In this document: piece by piece, positions 25,429-33,346 of the stretch
Layout of the letters: every line of letters starts with the position of its first letter
How positions within the stretch are numbered: position 1 is the first letter of the stretch
Source: Bacteroidia bacterium
Lineage (GTDB): Bacteria > Bacteroidota > Bacteroidia > J057
Length of the DNA: 64,000 nt
Assembly: GCA_030430575.1 (NCBI GenBank)
Contig: JAUIKF010000007.1
Coordinates: 1-64,000, forward strand
Direction of reading: 5' to 3'
Program-made: the position numbers and the translations under genes
The notes under the pieces: model-generated
Database searches by the model: none
Told to the model about the DNA's origin: nothing
What the model saw: the letters and a program-made list of their open reading frames with translations, nothing else

Positions 25429-26109
25429 ATGGAAAAAGGAAAATCAATCGCTCAAATGCGCCAAGACTACCAACAGGGGTATTTGTTGGAAAGTGAAGCG
25501 CATGCTGATCCTATGTTACAGTTTGATCAATGGTTTGTGGAGGCAGAAAAAGCGGAGGTGTATGAGCCAAACGCAATGTCGTTAGCCACGAGCATGAACG
25601 GCCAGCCGAGCATTCGAATCGTCTTGCTGAAAGGCTATGACGCCCAAGGCTTCACCTTCTTTACCAATTACCTCAGCGATAAAGGAAAGGCGCTTGCTGT
25701 AAACCCTAAGGCTTCGCTGAATTTCTTTTGGAAGGAAATAGAACGACAAATTCGAATAGAAGGGATGGTGGAAAAACTGCCTGCGGAGGCTTCTGATGCT
25801 TATTTTATGAGTCGCGACCGCGGCAGCCGCATTGGGGCTTGGGCTTCGCCCCAGAGCCAGGAGATCGCAGATCGATCCGTGCTAGAAGGAAAAGTCGCCG
25901 AACTGCTAACGCAGTTTGAGGGGAAGGAAGTCACGCGTCCGCCGCATTGGGGGGGGTATTTGTTGCGGCCACATCGGGTAGAGTTTTGGCAAGGGCGGAA
26001 GAGCCGTTTGCATGATCGCTTGGTGTATGAGAGAATTGAAAATGGAGAATTGAGAATTGAAAACGAGGGACCAATGGGAGAATGGAAAATGGTGCGATTG
26101 GCGCCATGA
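25429..26109 (+). CDS. pdxH: Pyridoxamine 5'-phosphate oxidase
   Basis: The 226-residue FMN enzyme oxidises pyridoxine/pyridoxamine 5'-phosphate to pyridoxal 5'-phosphate. Family motifs are plain: 'AMSLATSMNGQPSIRIVLLKGYD', 'GFTFFTNYLSDKGKAL', 'QIRIEGMVEKL', 'SRIGAWASPQSQ', 'PPHWGGYLLRPHRVEFWQGRKSRLHDR' and a terminal 'W.MVRLAP'. Between the Tyr of 'RLHDRLVY' and the final Trp there are ~18 residues where other members (as I recall E. coli PdxH) have about six. The extra peptide is encoded by intergenic-type repeat words (26027-26078). It converges with the leucine-rich gene 15 bp away. Confidence 0.92.
   Translation: MEKGKSIAQMRQDYQQGYLLESEAHADPMLQFDQWFVEAEKAEVYEPNAMSLATSMNGQPSIRIVLLKGYDAQGFTFFTNYLSDKGKALAVNPKASLNFFWKEIERQIRIEGMVEKLPAEASDAYFMSRDRGSRIGAWASPQSQEIADRSVLEGKVAELLTQFEGKEVTRPPHWGGYLLRPHRVEFWQGRKSRLHDRLVYERIENGELRIENEGPMGEWKMVRLAP
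26027..26078 (+). repeat. Repeat words inside the pdxH coding region
   Basis: GAGAATTGAAAATG, GAGAATTGAGAATTG and AAAACGAGG words, the same style as the intergenic repeats at 1884-1920, encode residues ~201-216 of PdxH in frame, including 'ERIENGELRIENEG'. Confidence 0.7.
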
Positions 26110-26123
26110 AGGCATATATGTGG

Positions 26124-26927
26124 TTATTCTGAAAGATTAAAATTCGTACAAGCCATCGTTTTGACATTCACATCCTTAAGTTTAAGCCAATCTAAATCCA
26201 GTAAATGAGGTTGTGACTCAAAAGATAACTCCTTGAGGTGCTTCATCTGATTGATGGGCAAAAGGTGTTCATGCTTAAGCAATCTCACACGCATAAAGGA
26301 TAATTTTTCAATTTTTCCAATCTCTCCTAATTTTCCATAATCAGTGGCACTTCCTAGCATAAAGGAGAGCGCTTTTAGATTTTTTAGGGAGGTCAGGAAA
26401 TTAAGGTTTTTCAACGTCACCTTGGAGAAAGTTAATTGCTCTAGTTTTTTTAATTTACCGATTGTCTCAAGCGCTTTCAATTTTTCACCCACAAATAATT
26501 CCTTCAATTTAACCTGTTGTACTACTTGAGCAATAGAAATTCCTATCCCACTAATTGCCAATGAATCAAGGGCGAGGTATTTATTTACCAGGGCTAGTTG
26601 ATTGTCTTTGAATATGTCTACTCGAAGCGCTTTGGCATTCCTTAGAAATGCCAAACATTCAAGGTCTGTATAGCCTCCAAAATTCAATCTTGGCTGTGGC
26701 TTTTGGGTCAATAAATGGTCGTTAATTAACAGATAGGTGTTTTTCGTAATTTCTGGCCCACCAGCAAATTGGATTTGTTTGATTGCCTTTGTCGCAATTA
26801 TTGCTTCGCAGTCCTCAAGCGTCAGATTGTCATAGATATTGACAATACCGCCAATTAGCATGATAAAATTGTCAGAATACGCGATGGTATTTGATATTAT
26901 TGCTGGACTCATCTCTTCAAATCGCAT
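26124..26927 (-). CDS. Leucine-rich-repeat-like protein of unknown function
   Basis: The 267-residue protein has no signal peptide. From about residue 100 it is a series of irregular ~22-residue leucine-rich units ('LKKLEQLTFSKVTLKNLNFLTSLKNLKALSF', 'IGKIEKLSFMRVRLL', 'MKHLKELSFES'). The DNA appears more AT-rich than its neighbours (visible in codon choice), which could mean horizontal gain. Such proteins often mediate protein binding, and some resemble immunity proteins of contact-dependent systems, but no toxin partner is nearby. Function unknown. Confidence 0.65.
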   Translation of the reverse strand: MRFEEMSPAIISNTIAYSDNFIMLIGGIVNIYDNLTLEDCEAIIATKAIKQIQFAGGPEITKNTYLLINDHLLTQKPQPRLNFGGYTDLECLAFLRNAKALRVDIFKDNQLALVNKYLALDSLAISGIGISIAQVVQQVKLKELFVGEKLKALETIGKLKKLEQLTFSKVTLKNLNFLTSLKNLKALSFMLGSATDYGKLGEIGKIEKLSFMRVRLLKHEHLLPINQMKHLKELSFESQPHLLDLDWLKLKDVNVKTMACTNFNLSE

Positions 26928-26976
26928 AATGTTAGGTAGTTAGAAAATAGGATGAGTATAGCCTACTCGATACTCC

Positions 26977-27594
26977 TCACGAAAACAACCCATAAATCTC
27001 CGCTTTCACCTTATTGATGATAATGCCCAAATGCTCAGGATTGTCGCGGAAATTGAGGTCTTTGACGGGGATTTCGATTTTTTTGCCAAAGGTATAATCG
27101 GCAAACCACTCCTCATAGCGCGTATTGAGGCGCTTGAGGTAATCTAGGCGGATGCTGTCCTCATAATTGCGCCCGCGGTTTTGAATTTGCTCGACGAGGG
27201 TAGGGATGTCGCATTTGAGGTAAATGAGCAAATCTGGCGGCTCGATCAACTCTGCTATCGTTTCAAAAAGCTTTTTGTAGGTCTCGAAGTCCCTTGCTGT
27301 CATCAGCCCCATAGAATGGAGGTTGGGCGCAAATATCTGGGCATCCTCATAGAGGGTCCTGTCTTGAATGACATTCTTCTTCTCCTTGCGCACTTCGAGG
27401 ATGTCTCGAAGACGGGCATGCAAGAAGGCCATTTGCAGGTTAAATGCCCAGCGGGGCATATCTCCGTAAAAATCCAAAAGATATGGATTTTGGTCATTGT
27501 CCACATACATGGCCTCAAACCCAAAGTATTTGGACAACAAATAGGTCAATGTCGTCTTGCCTGCGCCGATATTTCCTGCTACTGCGATATGCAT
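26977..27594 (-). CDS. Deoxynucleoside kinase
   Basis: The 205-residue kinase has P-loop 'GNIGAGKTTL' (residues 7-16), the deoxynucleoside-kinase signature 'QDRTLYEDAQIFA' (ERS-like motif as DRT) and an LID-type Arg-rich 'QIQNRGRNYED'. It phosphorylates deoxyadenosine/deoxycytidine or deoxyguanosine for nucleotide salvage; specificity cannot be told by eye. It is separated by 90 bp of GTCTGA repeat words from trpS upstream on the same strand. Confidence 0.88.
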   Translation of the reverse strand: MHIAVAGNIGAGKTTLTYLLSKYFGFEAMYVDNDQNPYLLDFYGDMPRWAFNLQMAFLHARLRDILEVRKEKKNVIQDRTLYEDAQIFAPNLHSMGLMTARDFETYKKLFETIAELIEPPDLLIYLKCDIPTLVEQIQNRGRNYEDSIRLDYLKRLNTRYEEWFADYTFGKKIEIPVKDLNFRDNPEHLGIIINKVKAEIYGLFS

Positions 27595-27610
27595 AAAACA
27601 AAGTTTGAGT

Positions 27611-27679
27611 GTCTGATTGTCTGAGTGTGAGTGAGGATACCTTTAACATTCGGCCGCTCAGACCCTCAGACGATCAGAC
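27611..27679. repeat. GTCTGA / TCAGAC inverted repeat between trpS and the deoxynucleoside kinase gene
   Basis: The arms 27611-27625 and 27665-27679 match at 14 of 15 positions. GGCCGCTCAGAC at 27652-27663 repeats 17854-17865 exactly. It lies just downstream of the trpS stop codon and may serve as its terminator. Confidence 0.65.
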
Positions 27680-27683
27680 TTTT

Positions 27684-28670
27684 TTATGAGTATCCTAACG
27701 TCTTCCGCACCCTGTCAAGCGTCACCCGTGCCACTTTGCGCGCTTTGGCTTCGCCTTTGGCAAGGGCTTCGTCAATTTTGTCGAGATTCTCCATATAGTA
27801 GTTGAATAGCTCTCTTTCCTTTTCAAATCTGGTCATGATCAGTTCCAAAAGGGCCTTTTTGGCGTGGCCGTAGCCGTAACCGCCTGCGAGATAGTTTTTC
27901 CGCATTTCTGCGATTTGGCCTTCATCTGCTAGCACAGAATACAAGGCATATACATTGCATGTGTCAGGATCTTTTGGTTCCTCTAAAGGTGTCGAGTCCG
28001 TGACGATGCTCATGACCTGCTTCTTGAGGCCTTTATTAGATTGAAAAACGTTGATGATATTTCCCCTCGATTTGCTCATTTTTTCCCCATCTACCCCAGG
28101 GATGATCATTAATTTTTCATCAATTTTTGGTTCTGGTACAACTAATATCGGGTTTTCCTCATCTTTAGCATATTGGTGATTGACTTTTTTGGCCATTACC
28201 CGTGTAAATTCCAGATGCTGTAATTGGTCTTTGCCGACAGGCACAAAGTGGGCATCGTAGAGCAAAATGTCTGCGGCCATGAGGACGGGGTAGGTAAATA
28301 AGCCACTGCTTACAACCTCTAGGCGGTCAGCCTTGTCCTTAAAAGAGTGAGCCAGTTCTAGTCGGCTAAAAGGCATAAAGCACCCTAAGTACCAACTCAG
28401 TTCAGTGACTTCTGGTACATCAGATTGGCGATAAAAGGTCACGCGATCTGGATCCAATCCACACGCTAGCCAAACTGCCGCTGTCCGATAAGTATTCATG
28501 CGAAGCACTTCAGGATCATAAATTGTGGTCAAACTGTGAAGGTTTGCGATAAATAGAAATGATTCGTTGGTTGCTTCTTTAGAAAGATCTATGGCTGGGA
28601 GGATGGCTCCTAGCATATTGCCAAGGTGAGGTGTTCCAGTACTCTGAATACCTGTGAGAATACGTGCCAT
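27684..28670 (-). CDS. trpS: Tryptophan-tRNA ligase
   Basis: The 328-residue class I synthetase has the HIGH-equivalent 'GTPHLGNML' (residues 12-20), the KMSKS loop 'GEKMSKSRGN' (197-201 for KMSKS) and the bacterial TrpRS segments 'AADILLYDAHFVPVGKDQLQHLEFTR'. Length is typical. It charges tRNA-Trp. It is divergent from the TPR-caspase gene, with 322 bp between. Confidence 0.95.
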   Translation of the reverse strand: MARILTGIQSTGTPHLGNMLGAILPAIDLSKEATNESFLFIANLHSLTTIYDPEVLRMNTYRTAAVWLACGLDPDRVTFYRQSDVPEVTELSWYLGCFMPFSRLELAHSFKDKADRLEVVSSGLFTYPVLMAADILLYDAHFVPVGKDQLQHLEFTRVMAKKVNHQYAKDEENPILVVPEPKIDEKLMIIPGVDGEKMSKSRGNIINVFQSNKGLKKQVMSIVTDSTPLEEPKDPDTCNVYALYSVLADEGQIAEMRKNYLAGGYGYGHAKKALLELIMTRFEKERELFNYYMENLDKIDEALAKGEAKARKVARVTLDRVRKTLGYS

Positions 28671-28992
28671 TAGTTATGTTAAATATTAGTTCTTTAAACC
28701 TGTTATTTGCCGACTCATTCCATCCTTAGGAGGGTTCACTCCATTTGGATTGATAGCCAAGGGCAATTGCCCCTATTTCAAGGCTACGAAGGTAATACTT
28801 TTAGCTTCCTATTGCCACTTCCAACGTGTATTTACAAATGAAAATCAACGGCCTCACACGGATAATAAGCTTAGAAACACACTGGCGACACCTAGGCTAA
28901 CACTCGGTCGTATATGGATACAACAAGCGAATAATAAACCGTTTTATCCATATGATTTGAATTTTATACCGCATACTCAAATTCTTTGCCTC
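28671..28992. other. Gene-free divergent intergenic region
   Basis: These 322 bp between divergent trpS and the TPR-caspase gene must hold both promoters. An open frame reaches back to 28750 on the plus strand, but its peptide is not protein-like and precedes a clear signal peptide. I see no strong inverted repeat and no exact TAnnTTTG element. Confidence 0.5.
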
Positions 28993-31440
28993 ATGAAAAA
29001 TATCCACTCCACGCTCCCGCTAATCAGTATTGTTTTCTTCCTTCTATCGGCGATGCCTTCTTTTGCTCAAAATGCACGGACCTATAATGAGATCGGCAAC
29101 AAAGTACTAAGTGAAGGAGATTATGAAAAAGCCATAGAGTATTACAATAAAGCTATTCGCCTCAATCCTTATAATGGAATTTATTATCTCAACCGAGGCA
29201 ATGCCTTTTTCAATAATGGTGATTATCAGCGTGCCAATAGTGATTATTCAAAAGCGATTCGCTATTACCGCAATGACCCACAGACGGTCGCTCGTTTGTA
29301 TTATCAGCGAGGCTTGTGTAGCTATATCCTAAATGACTATTACAGTGCGGTCCATGATTTCACGAGCGCCATTGCCATGCGCCCTAATGACCCTGACCCT
29401 TATTATTTCCGGGGAAAAATCCAGAAAATGGTGTTCAGCCGTCATATGCAAGCGCGGAAAGATTTTGAAAAAGTGGTACGTGTAGGGAATAAGTATTCGA
29501 TTTCTTCAGCCTTTGCATACTTTTTCCTTGGTGATGAGGAGGAGGCCAAAGATATATTAAAGCGCTTATTAAGCGAATCCCAAAATGATAGAGAAGAGTA
29601 TGCCAATGTATGCTATAATGTAGGCGGGTTCTATGGACTGCTGGGCCAGGAAGACCGTGCGGTGTATTATTTAGAGTATGCATTAAAAAATGGCTTTAAT
29701 GAGTTTGAATGGCTGAAACGCGACATCAATTTTGATAAAATTCGCTATACGCATGCATTCAAAACGTTGGTGAAAAACATGGGCTCTTATCATGCAGACC
29801 CTGTTATTACCCATACCCCGAATCAACAGAATAATTCCAATAACGCTCAATCGCCTTCTGCGCCCGCTTATTTGACGCTCACCAAACTTGAGTTTGCGGA
29901 TACTGATGGTAACAATAGTATAGATGCAGGTGAGACGACTTATATCAGCTTTACTTTAGTAAATAATGGCCGTGGCGCAGCTACCGAAATGGAACTGGTG
30001 ACTGAGGAAGTGGCTGGGATGACAGGGCTTGGATATACCCAACGTCAGACGCTGGGAACCTTAAACGCAGGTGAACAGCGTGATTTCAAGATTCAAGTAA
30101 ATGGTGGCCAGGACATAAAATCGGGTAAAGCAGAATTTAAAATCATGGTGCGTGAGCGCTATGGATTTGATAGCCAGCCAGTTCGAATAAGCATCCCCAC
30201 CCGTGAGTATATGCCCCCCAAAGTAGAGATTGTCGATCATCACTTTACAACTGAAGTAGGCGGAAAGATGCGCTTGGGGATTCCTATCAATCTGAAGATT
30301 GCGGTTCAGAACTTGGGCCAAGGGGAAGCTGAAGGAGTAGTGCTATCGATGAAATTACCAGAGAATGTGTTTTCAGCAGGAGAAAGTCGATTTGTGATAG
30401 GCAATCTCAAACCAGGGGAAAGTGAAGTCATAGATTTCGAATTCTTTACCAATAGAAGATATGATGAAGCAAGTGTATCCATATATGGTGAACTCAAAGA
30501 TGGACGTAGCAGTTTTGTTGCCAGTCAGGTGATGACTGTAGGGATCAATCAGGAATTGGAAGTGGACTCTCGTGTGATCGTCAAAGCTGGGGGACAAGAT
30601 CCGGTGGTAGATATTAACCAAATCCGTCTCCGTTCTGATGTTGATTCAAATTTGCCTCGCTCCTCTATGAATAATCCTGACGCCGTAGCTGTCATCATCG
30701 GGAACCGAGATTACCTAAATCCAGATGTGCCAGCAGTGGACTTTGCTTTGCATGACGCTAAAAGTATGAAGCGCTACCTGATTGAAGTATTTGGCTACGA
30801 TGAAAACAATATCATCATGTTAAATAACGCAACCCAGGCCGACTTTAACGGAACTTTTGGTACCAAAGAAAGCCATAAAGCACGACTCTATAACCTGGTG
30901 AAAGCAGGCAAGTCGGATGTGTTTGTCTATTACAGTGGCCATGGCGCGCCTGATTTGGAAAAAAATGAAGGGTACTTTGTGCCTGTGGACTGTGACCCTT
31001 CTCTCGTGAAATTTAATGGATACTCGATTAAGACTTTCTACGAAAATCTCTCCAAGATCTCTTACAATACCTTGACCGTTGTTATCGACGCATGTTTCAG
31101 TGGATCATCTGATAAAGGAACCCTGATGCCTGCGACTTCTTTGGCACGGATCAAGTCTGAAACAGGTGTGCTCAATGATCCCAATGCAGTTGTCTTTACT
31201 TCTGCTTCTGGCGACCAGGTCTCCAGTTGGTATCCTGAGCAGTATCACTCGCTTTTTACCTATTACTTCCTAAAAGGAATTCAAGAATCTGCCAATAATG
31301 ACCGCAACTATACTTTGACCCTGGGCGAACTTCGGGCCTATATCGCAGAAGAGGTGCCTTATATGGCACGTCGTTTAAAAAATCGCATTCAGACGCCTGA
31401 AGTTTATGGAAAGGATCAAACCGTTCTTATCAAATACTAA
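28993..31440 (+). CDS. Exported TPR - Ig-like - caspase (peptidase C14) protein
   Basis: The 815-residue protein has a signal peptide (cleavage after SFAQ, residue 26). TPR repeats span ~30-250 ('EGDYEKAIEYYNKAIRLNP', 'NGDYQRANSDYSKAI', 'LNDYYSAVHDFTSAIAMRPND'), followed by two CARDB/Ig-like beta domains (~292-402 and ~408-517). The C-terminal caspase domain spans ~565-815, with catalytic His650 in 'YYSGHG' and Cys701 in 'VIDACFSG'. The ATG at 28993 begins the signal peptide. A caspase on the exported side of the inner membrane is unusual, since most bacterial caspases are cytoplasmic. It is the first gene of a same-strand set with LPP20-like, DUF4384-like and transglutaminase-like genes. Confidence 0.88.
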   Translation: MKNIHSTLPLISIVFFLLSAMPSFAQNARTYNEIGNKVLSEGDYEKAIEYYNKAIRLNPYNGIYYLNRGNAFFNNGDYQRANSDYSKAIRYYRNDPQTVARLYYQRGLCSYILNDYYSAVHDFTSAIAMRPNDPDPYYFRGKIQKMVFSRHMQARKDFEKVVRVGNKYSISSAFAYFFLGDEEEAKDILKRLLSESQNDREEYANVCYNVGGFYGLLGQEDRAVYYLEYALKNGFNEFEWLKRDINFDKIRYTHAFKTLVKNMGSYHADPVITHTPNQQNNSNNAQSPSAPAYLTLTKLEFADTDGNNSIDAGETTYISFTLVNNGRGAATEMELVTEEVAGMTGLGYTQRQTLGTLNAGEQRDFKIQVNGGQDIKSGKAEFKIMVRERYGFDSQPVRISIPTREYMPPKVEIVDHHFTTEVGGKMRLGIPINLKIAVQNLGQGEAEGVVLSMKLPENVFSAGESRFVIGNLKPGESEVIDFEFFTNRRYDEASVSIYGELKDGRSSFVASQVMTVGINQELEVDSRVIVKAGGQDPVVDINQIRLRSDVDSNLPRSSMNNPDAVAVIIGNRDYLNPDVPAVDFALHDAKSMKRYLIEVFGYDENNIIMLNNATQADFNGTFGTKESHKARLYNLVKAGKSDVFVYYSGHGAPDLEKNEGYFVPVDCDPSLVKFNGYSIKTFYENLSKISYNTLTVVIDACFSGSSDKGTLMPATSLARIKSETGVLNDPNAVVFTSASGDQVSSWYPEQYHSLFTYYFLKGIQESANNDRNYTLTLGELRAYIAEEVPYMARRLKNRIQTPEVYGKDQTVLIKY

Positions 31441-31471
31441 AATTATTGAACAAAAATTAAATCTGATAATC

Positions 31472-32203
31472 ATGAAACTCAACAACCTAATTACCATCGC
31501 CTTTTCGCTATTCTTAATCGTAGCCATTAGTACGCCTATTCAAGCTCAGATGAGTCCTAAGGAAAAACGTCAATTAGAGCGTGAAGCTGACTACAATAAG
31601 GATGTAGCGAAATCGCAAACCAAAGCCGCCAAAAAACTGCTCAAGAAGAAAGCAGACAAGAATGCACGCAAAGAAGCCAAGAAGCTCCGTAAACAAGACT
31701 ATGTTGTTTTCCCAGGTAGTGTGCCTATGGCAAAGCAGTTGGAAAGCTGCTGGATGAAGCAGTTGGAGCAGGATGACCGTGGGGCGCAGAAGTACATCTT
31801 CTCAGACGGAAATGGCGTAGCCAATACCCAAACAGCTGCTGAAATGCAGGCTATGGAAGCGGCTAAACTCCAGCTTGCAGGCCAAATCTCTAACGAGATC
31901 AACCAAATTGTAGAAAGCAAAATTGCCAATGAGCAAATTAGCCGTGAGGAAGCTCAGTCCCTGACCAAGTTTGTCGCCGGTGGCAAAAACTATATCATCC
32001 AAAGCCTTTCTTATGTACGCCCTGCATTCAAAGTAATGCGCGAAGTAGGTAGAAGCAATGTAGAAGTGACTTTGAAACTGTTTTACAGTGTAGAAGAAGC
32101 AATGGAAGCTACAAAGAAAGCATTAGAAGCGAAAGCCCGTGCAGATCTGGAAGGTGAAGCAGACGAATTGATCGACCAGATCGACAAGTTGTTCAAGAAA
32201 TAA
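31472..32203 (+). CDS. Exported LPP20-like protein
   Basis: The 243-residue protein has a signal peptide (cleavage after IQAQ), then a very Lys-rich coiled-coil segment (~28-75). The C-terminal part resembles LPP20-family domains ('AMEAAKLQLAGQISNEINQIVESK', 'VMREVGRSNVEVTLKLFYSVEEAM'), ending in another charged helix. It starts 31 bp after the caspase stop codon, so it is very probably co-transcribed. It may be a periplasmic structural or scaffold partner; no enzyme motif is seen. The start at 31472 begins the signal peptide; an earlier start would add 22 implausible residues. Confidence 0.65.
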   Translation: MKLNNLITIAFSLFLIVAISTPIQAQMSPKEKRQLEREADYNKDVAKSQTKAAKKLLKKKADKNARKEAKKLRKQDYVVFPGSVPMAKQLESCWMKQLEQDDRGAQKYIFSDGNGVANTQTAAEMQAMEAAKLQLAGQISNEINQIVESKIANEQISREEAQSLTKFVAGGKNYIIQSLSYVRPAFKVMREVGRSNVEVTLKLFYSVEEAMEATKKALEAKARADLEGEADELIDQIDKLFKK

Positions 32204-32252
32204 TTTTTTGCAGGCAAAAAATTAGTGAAAATAACCTATTGAGGATGGCCTA

Positions 32253-32355
32253 AACAGCTAAGCTGTCATGTTGAGTGAAGGAAAACATCCTACATTACTA
32301 AAAATTAGATAATAGTAAGATCTTTCACTTCGTTCAAAATGACAGCCAAGCTGTT
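32253..32355. repeat. Inverted repeat, AGCTGTCATTTTGAACGAAGTGAAA family, inside the caspase gene set
   Basis: The arms 32253-32300 and 32313-32355 pair through AACAGCT-AGCTGTCAT and the TTACTA ends. The right arm, read on the minus strand, is nearly identical (about 38 of 40 by eye) to 39236-39275 on the plus strand. It separates the LPP20-like and DUF4384-like genes. The stretch 32385-32425 adds TTGAACC words. Confidence 0.75.
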
Positions 32356-32440
32356 AGGTATTGGAAAACCACTTGGCCGGCAAAATACAGTTGAACCCCT
32401 TGAACCACATTGAACCTTGAACTTAACCCCTGTCTTAGCC

Positions 32441-33334
32441 ATGAAACAAATCTTACTTATCACCTTGCTTATTAGCAGCCTTGTGGCTTTTGGGCAAAAA
32501 CAAAAGAAATCCACTGGCGAATACCAACTCAACCTCTCAAAGAGTGAATTTAGCCCTAGTGAGGCATGTGACTATTGTAAAGAAATGGCGCGTATTCAAG
32601 CCATTGAAAAGATTTTTGGAACAGTAGTCGTTCAGGGAAATACGACATATATCCGAAATACCCAAACTGGGGAGAAAGTTGAAACCAAGCAGGTTTTTAA
32701 CATGATGGCGGAGACCTATGTGAATGGGGATTGGATCAAGACAATCAAGGAAGATTGTAGCAATTTTGTTGAAAACGACGAATTCTGGATTCGATGTAAA
32801 GTCAAAGGCGTCGTGCAAGAATGGACACGTCCTCAACTTGACTTGAAAGTGGCTCCTCTCGACTGTGAGGATAAGAAATGTGAGAGTACAGCGTTTAAGG
32901 ATGGCGAATCTTTTTATCTCTATCTCAAAAGCCCTGTTGCCGGATACGTGTCAGTATATTTGGCAGATGAACATGTCGCTCAACGCGTTTTCCCCTACAG
33001 AAATATGCCCGAAGAGCAGGTCAATGGGGTAAAAGTAAAAGCAGATCGGGAGTACATCTTATTTTCTAGGATTATGGATGTGCTAGACCTCCGAAGCTAT
33101 GTCGACGAGTATGAGCTCTATGCCGAAAGTGAACAAGACCACAACCGCATTTATGTGATCTACAGCGAAAAGCCTTTGGTGAAGCCGGCGCTGTACGAGG
33201 CATCTTCTGCATCTGATTCTCAGATGCCTATGCAATTATCCGCTGAAGATTTTCAGCGTTGGCTCGCCCAAAATCGCCAGTACGACAATGGGGTACAGGT
33301 GGAGCGAGTAGATATCACAATTTCAAAGGACTAA
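32441..33334 (+). CDS. Exported DUF4384-like protein
   Basis: The 297-residue protein has a signal peptide (cleavage after AFGQ). An N-terminal region of the type seen in LPP20/FlgT-like proteins ('EMARIQAIEKIFGTVV', 'EFWIRCKVKG') is followed by a DUF4384-like domain ('FKDGESFYLYLKSPVAGYVSVYLADEHVAQRVFPY'). DUF4384 domains often occur with caspases and kinases as ligand- or partner-binding modules (established knowledge). The start at 32441 opens the signal peptide. Only 12 bp separate it from the transglutaminase-like gene, so the two are one transcript. Confidence 0.68.
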   Translation: MKQILLITLLISSLVAFGQKQKKSTGEYQLNLSKSEFSPSEACDYCKEMARIQAIEKIFGTVVVQGNTTYIRNTQTGEKVETKQVFNMMAETYVNGDWIKTIKEDCSNFVENDEFWIRCKVKGVVQEWTRPQLDLKVAPLDCEDKKCESTAFKDGESFYLYLKSPVAGYVSVYLADEHVAQRVFPYRNMPEEQVNGVKVKADREYILFSRIMDVLDLRSYVDEYELYAESEQDHNRIYVIYSEKPLVKPALYEASSASDSQMPMQLSAEDFQRWLAQNRQYDNGVQVERVDITISKD

Positions 33335-33346
33335 CCTACATCTAGC

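Noticed and set aside
26124-26927. Immunity protein of a contact-dependent toxin system
   Set aside because: Leucine-rich pattern and AT-rich DNA are compatible, but no toxin or Rhs/T6SS gene is near.
28750-28992. N-terminal extension of the TPR-caspase protein
   Set aside because: The extra 81 residues are not protein-like and are followed by a perfect signal peptide at 28993.
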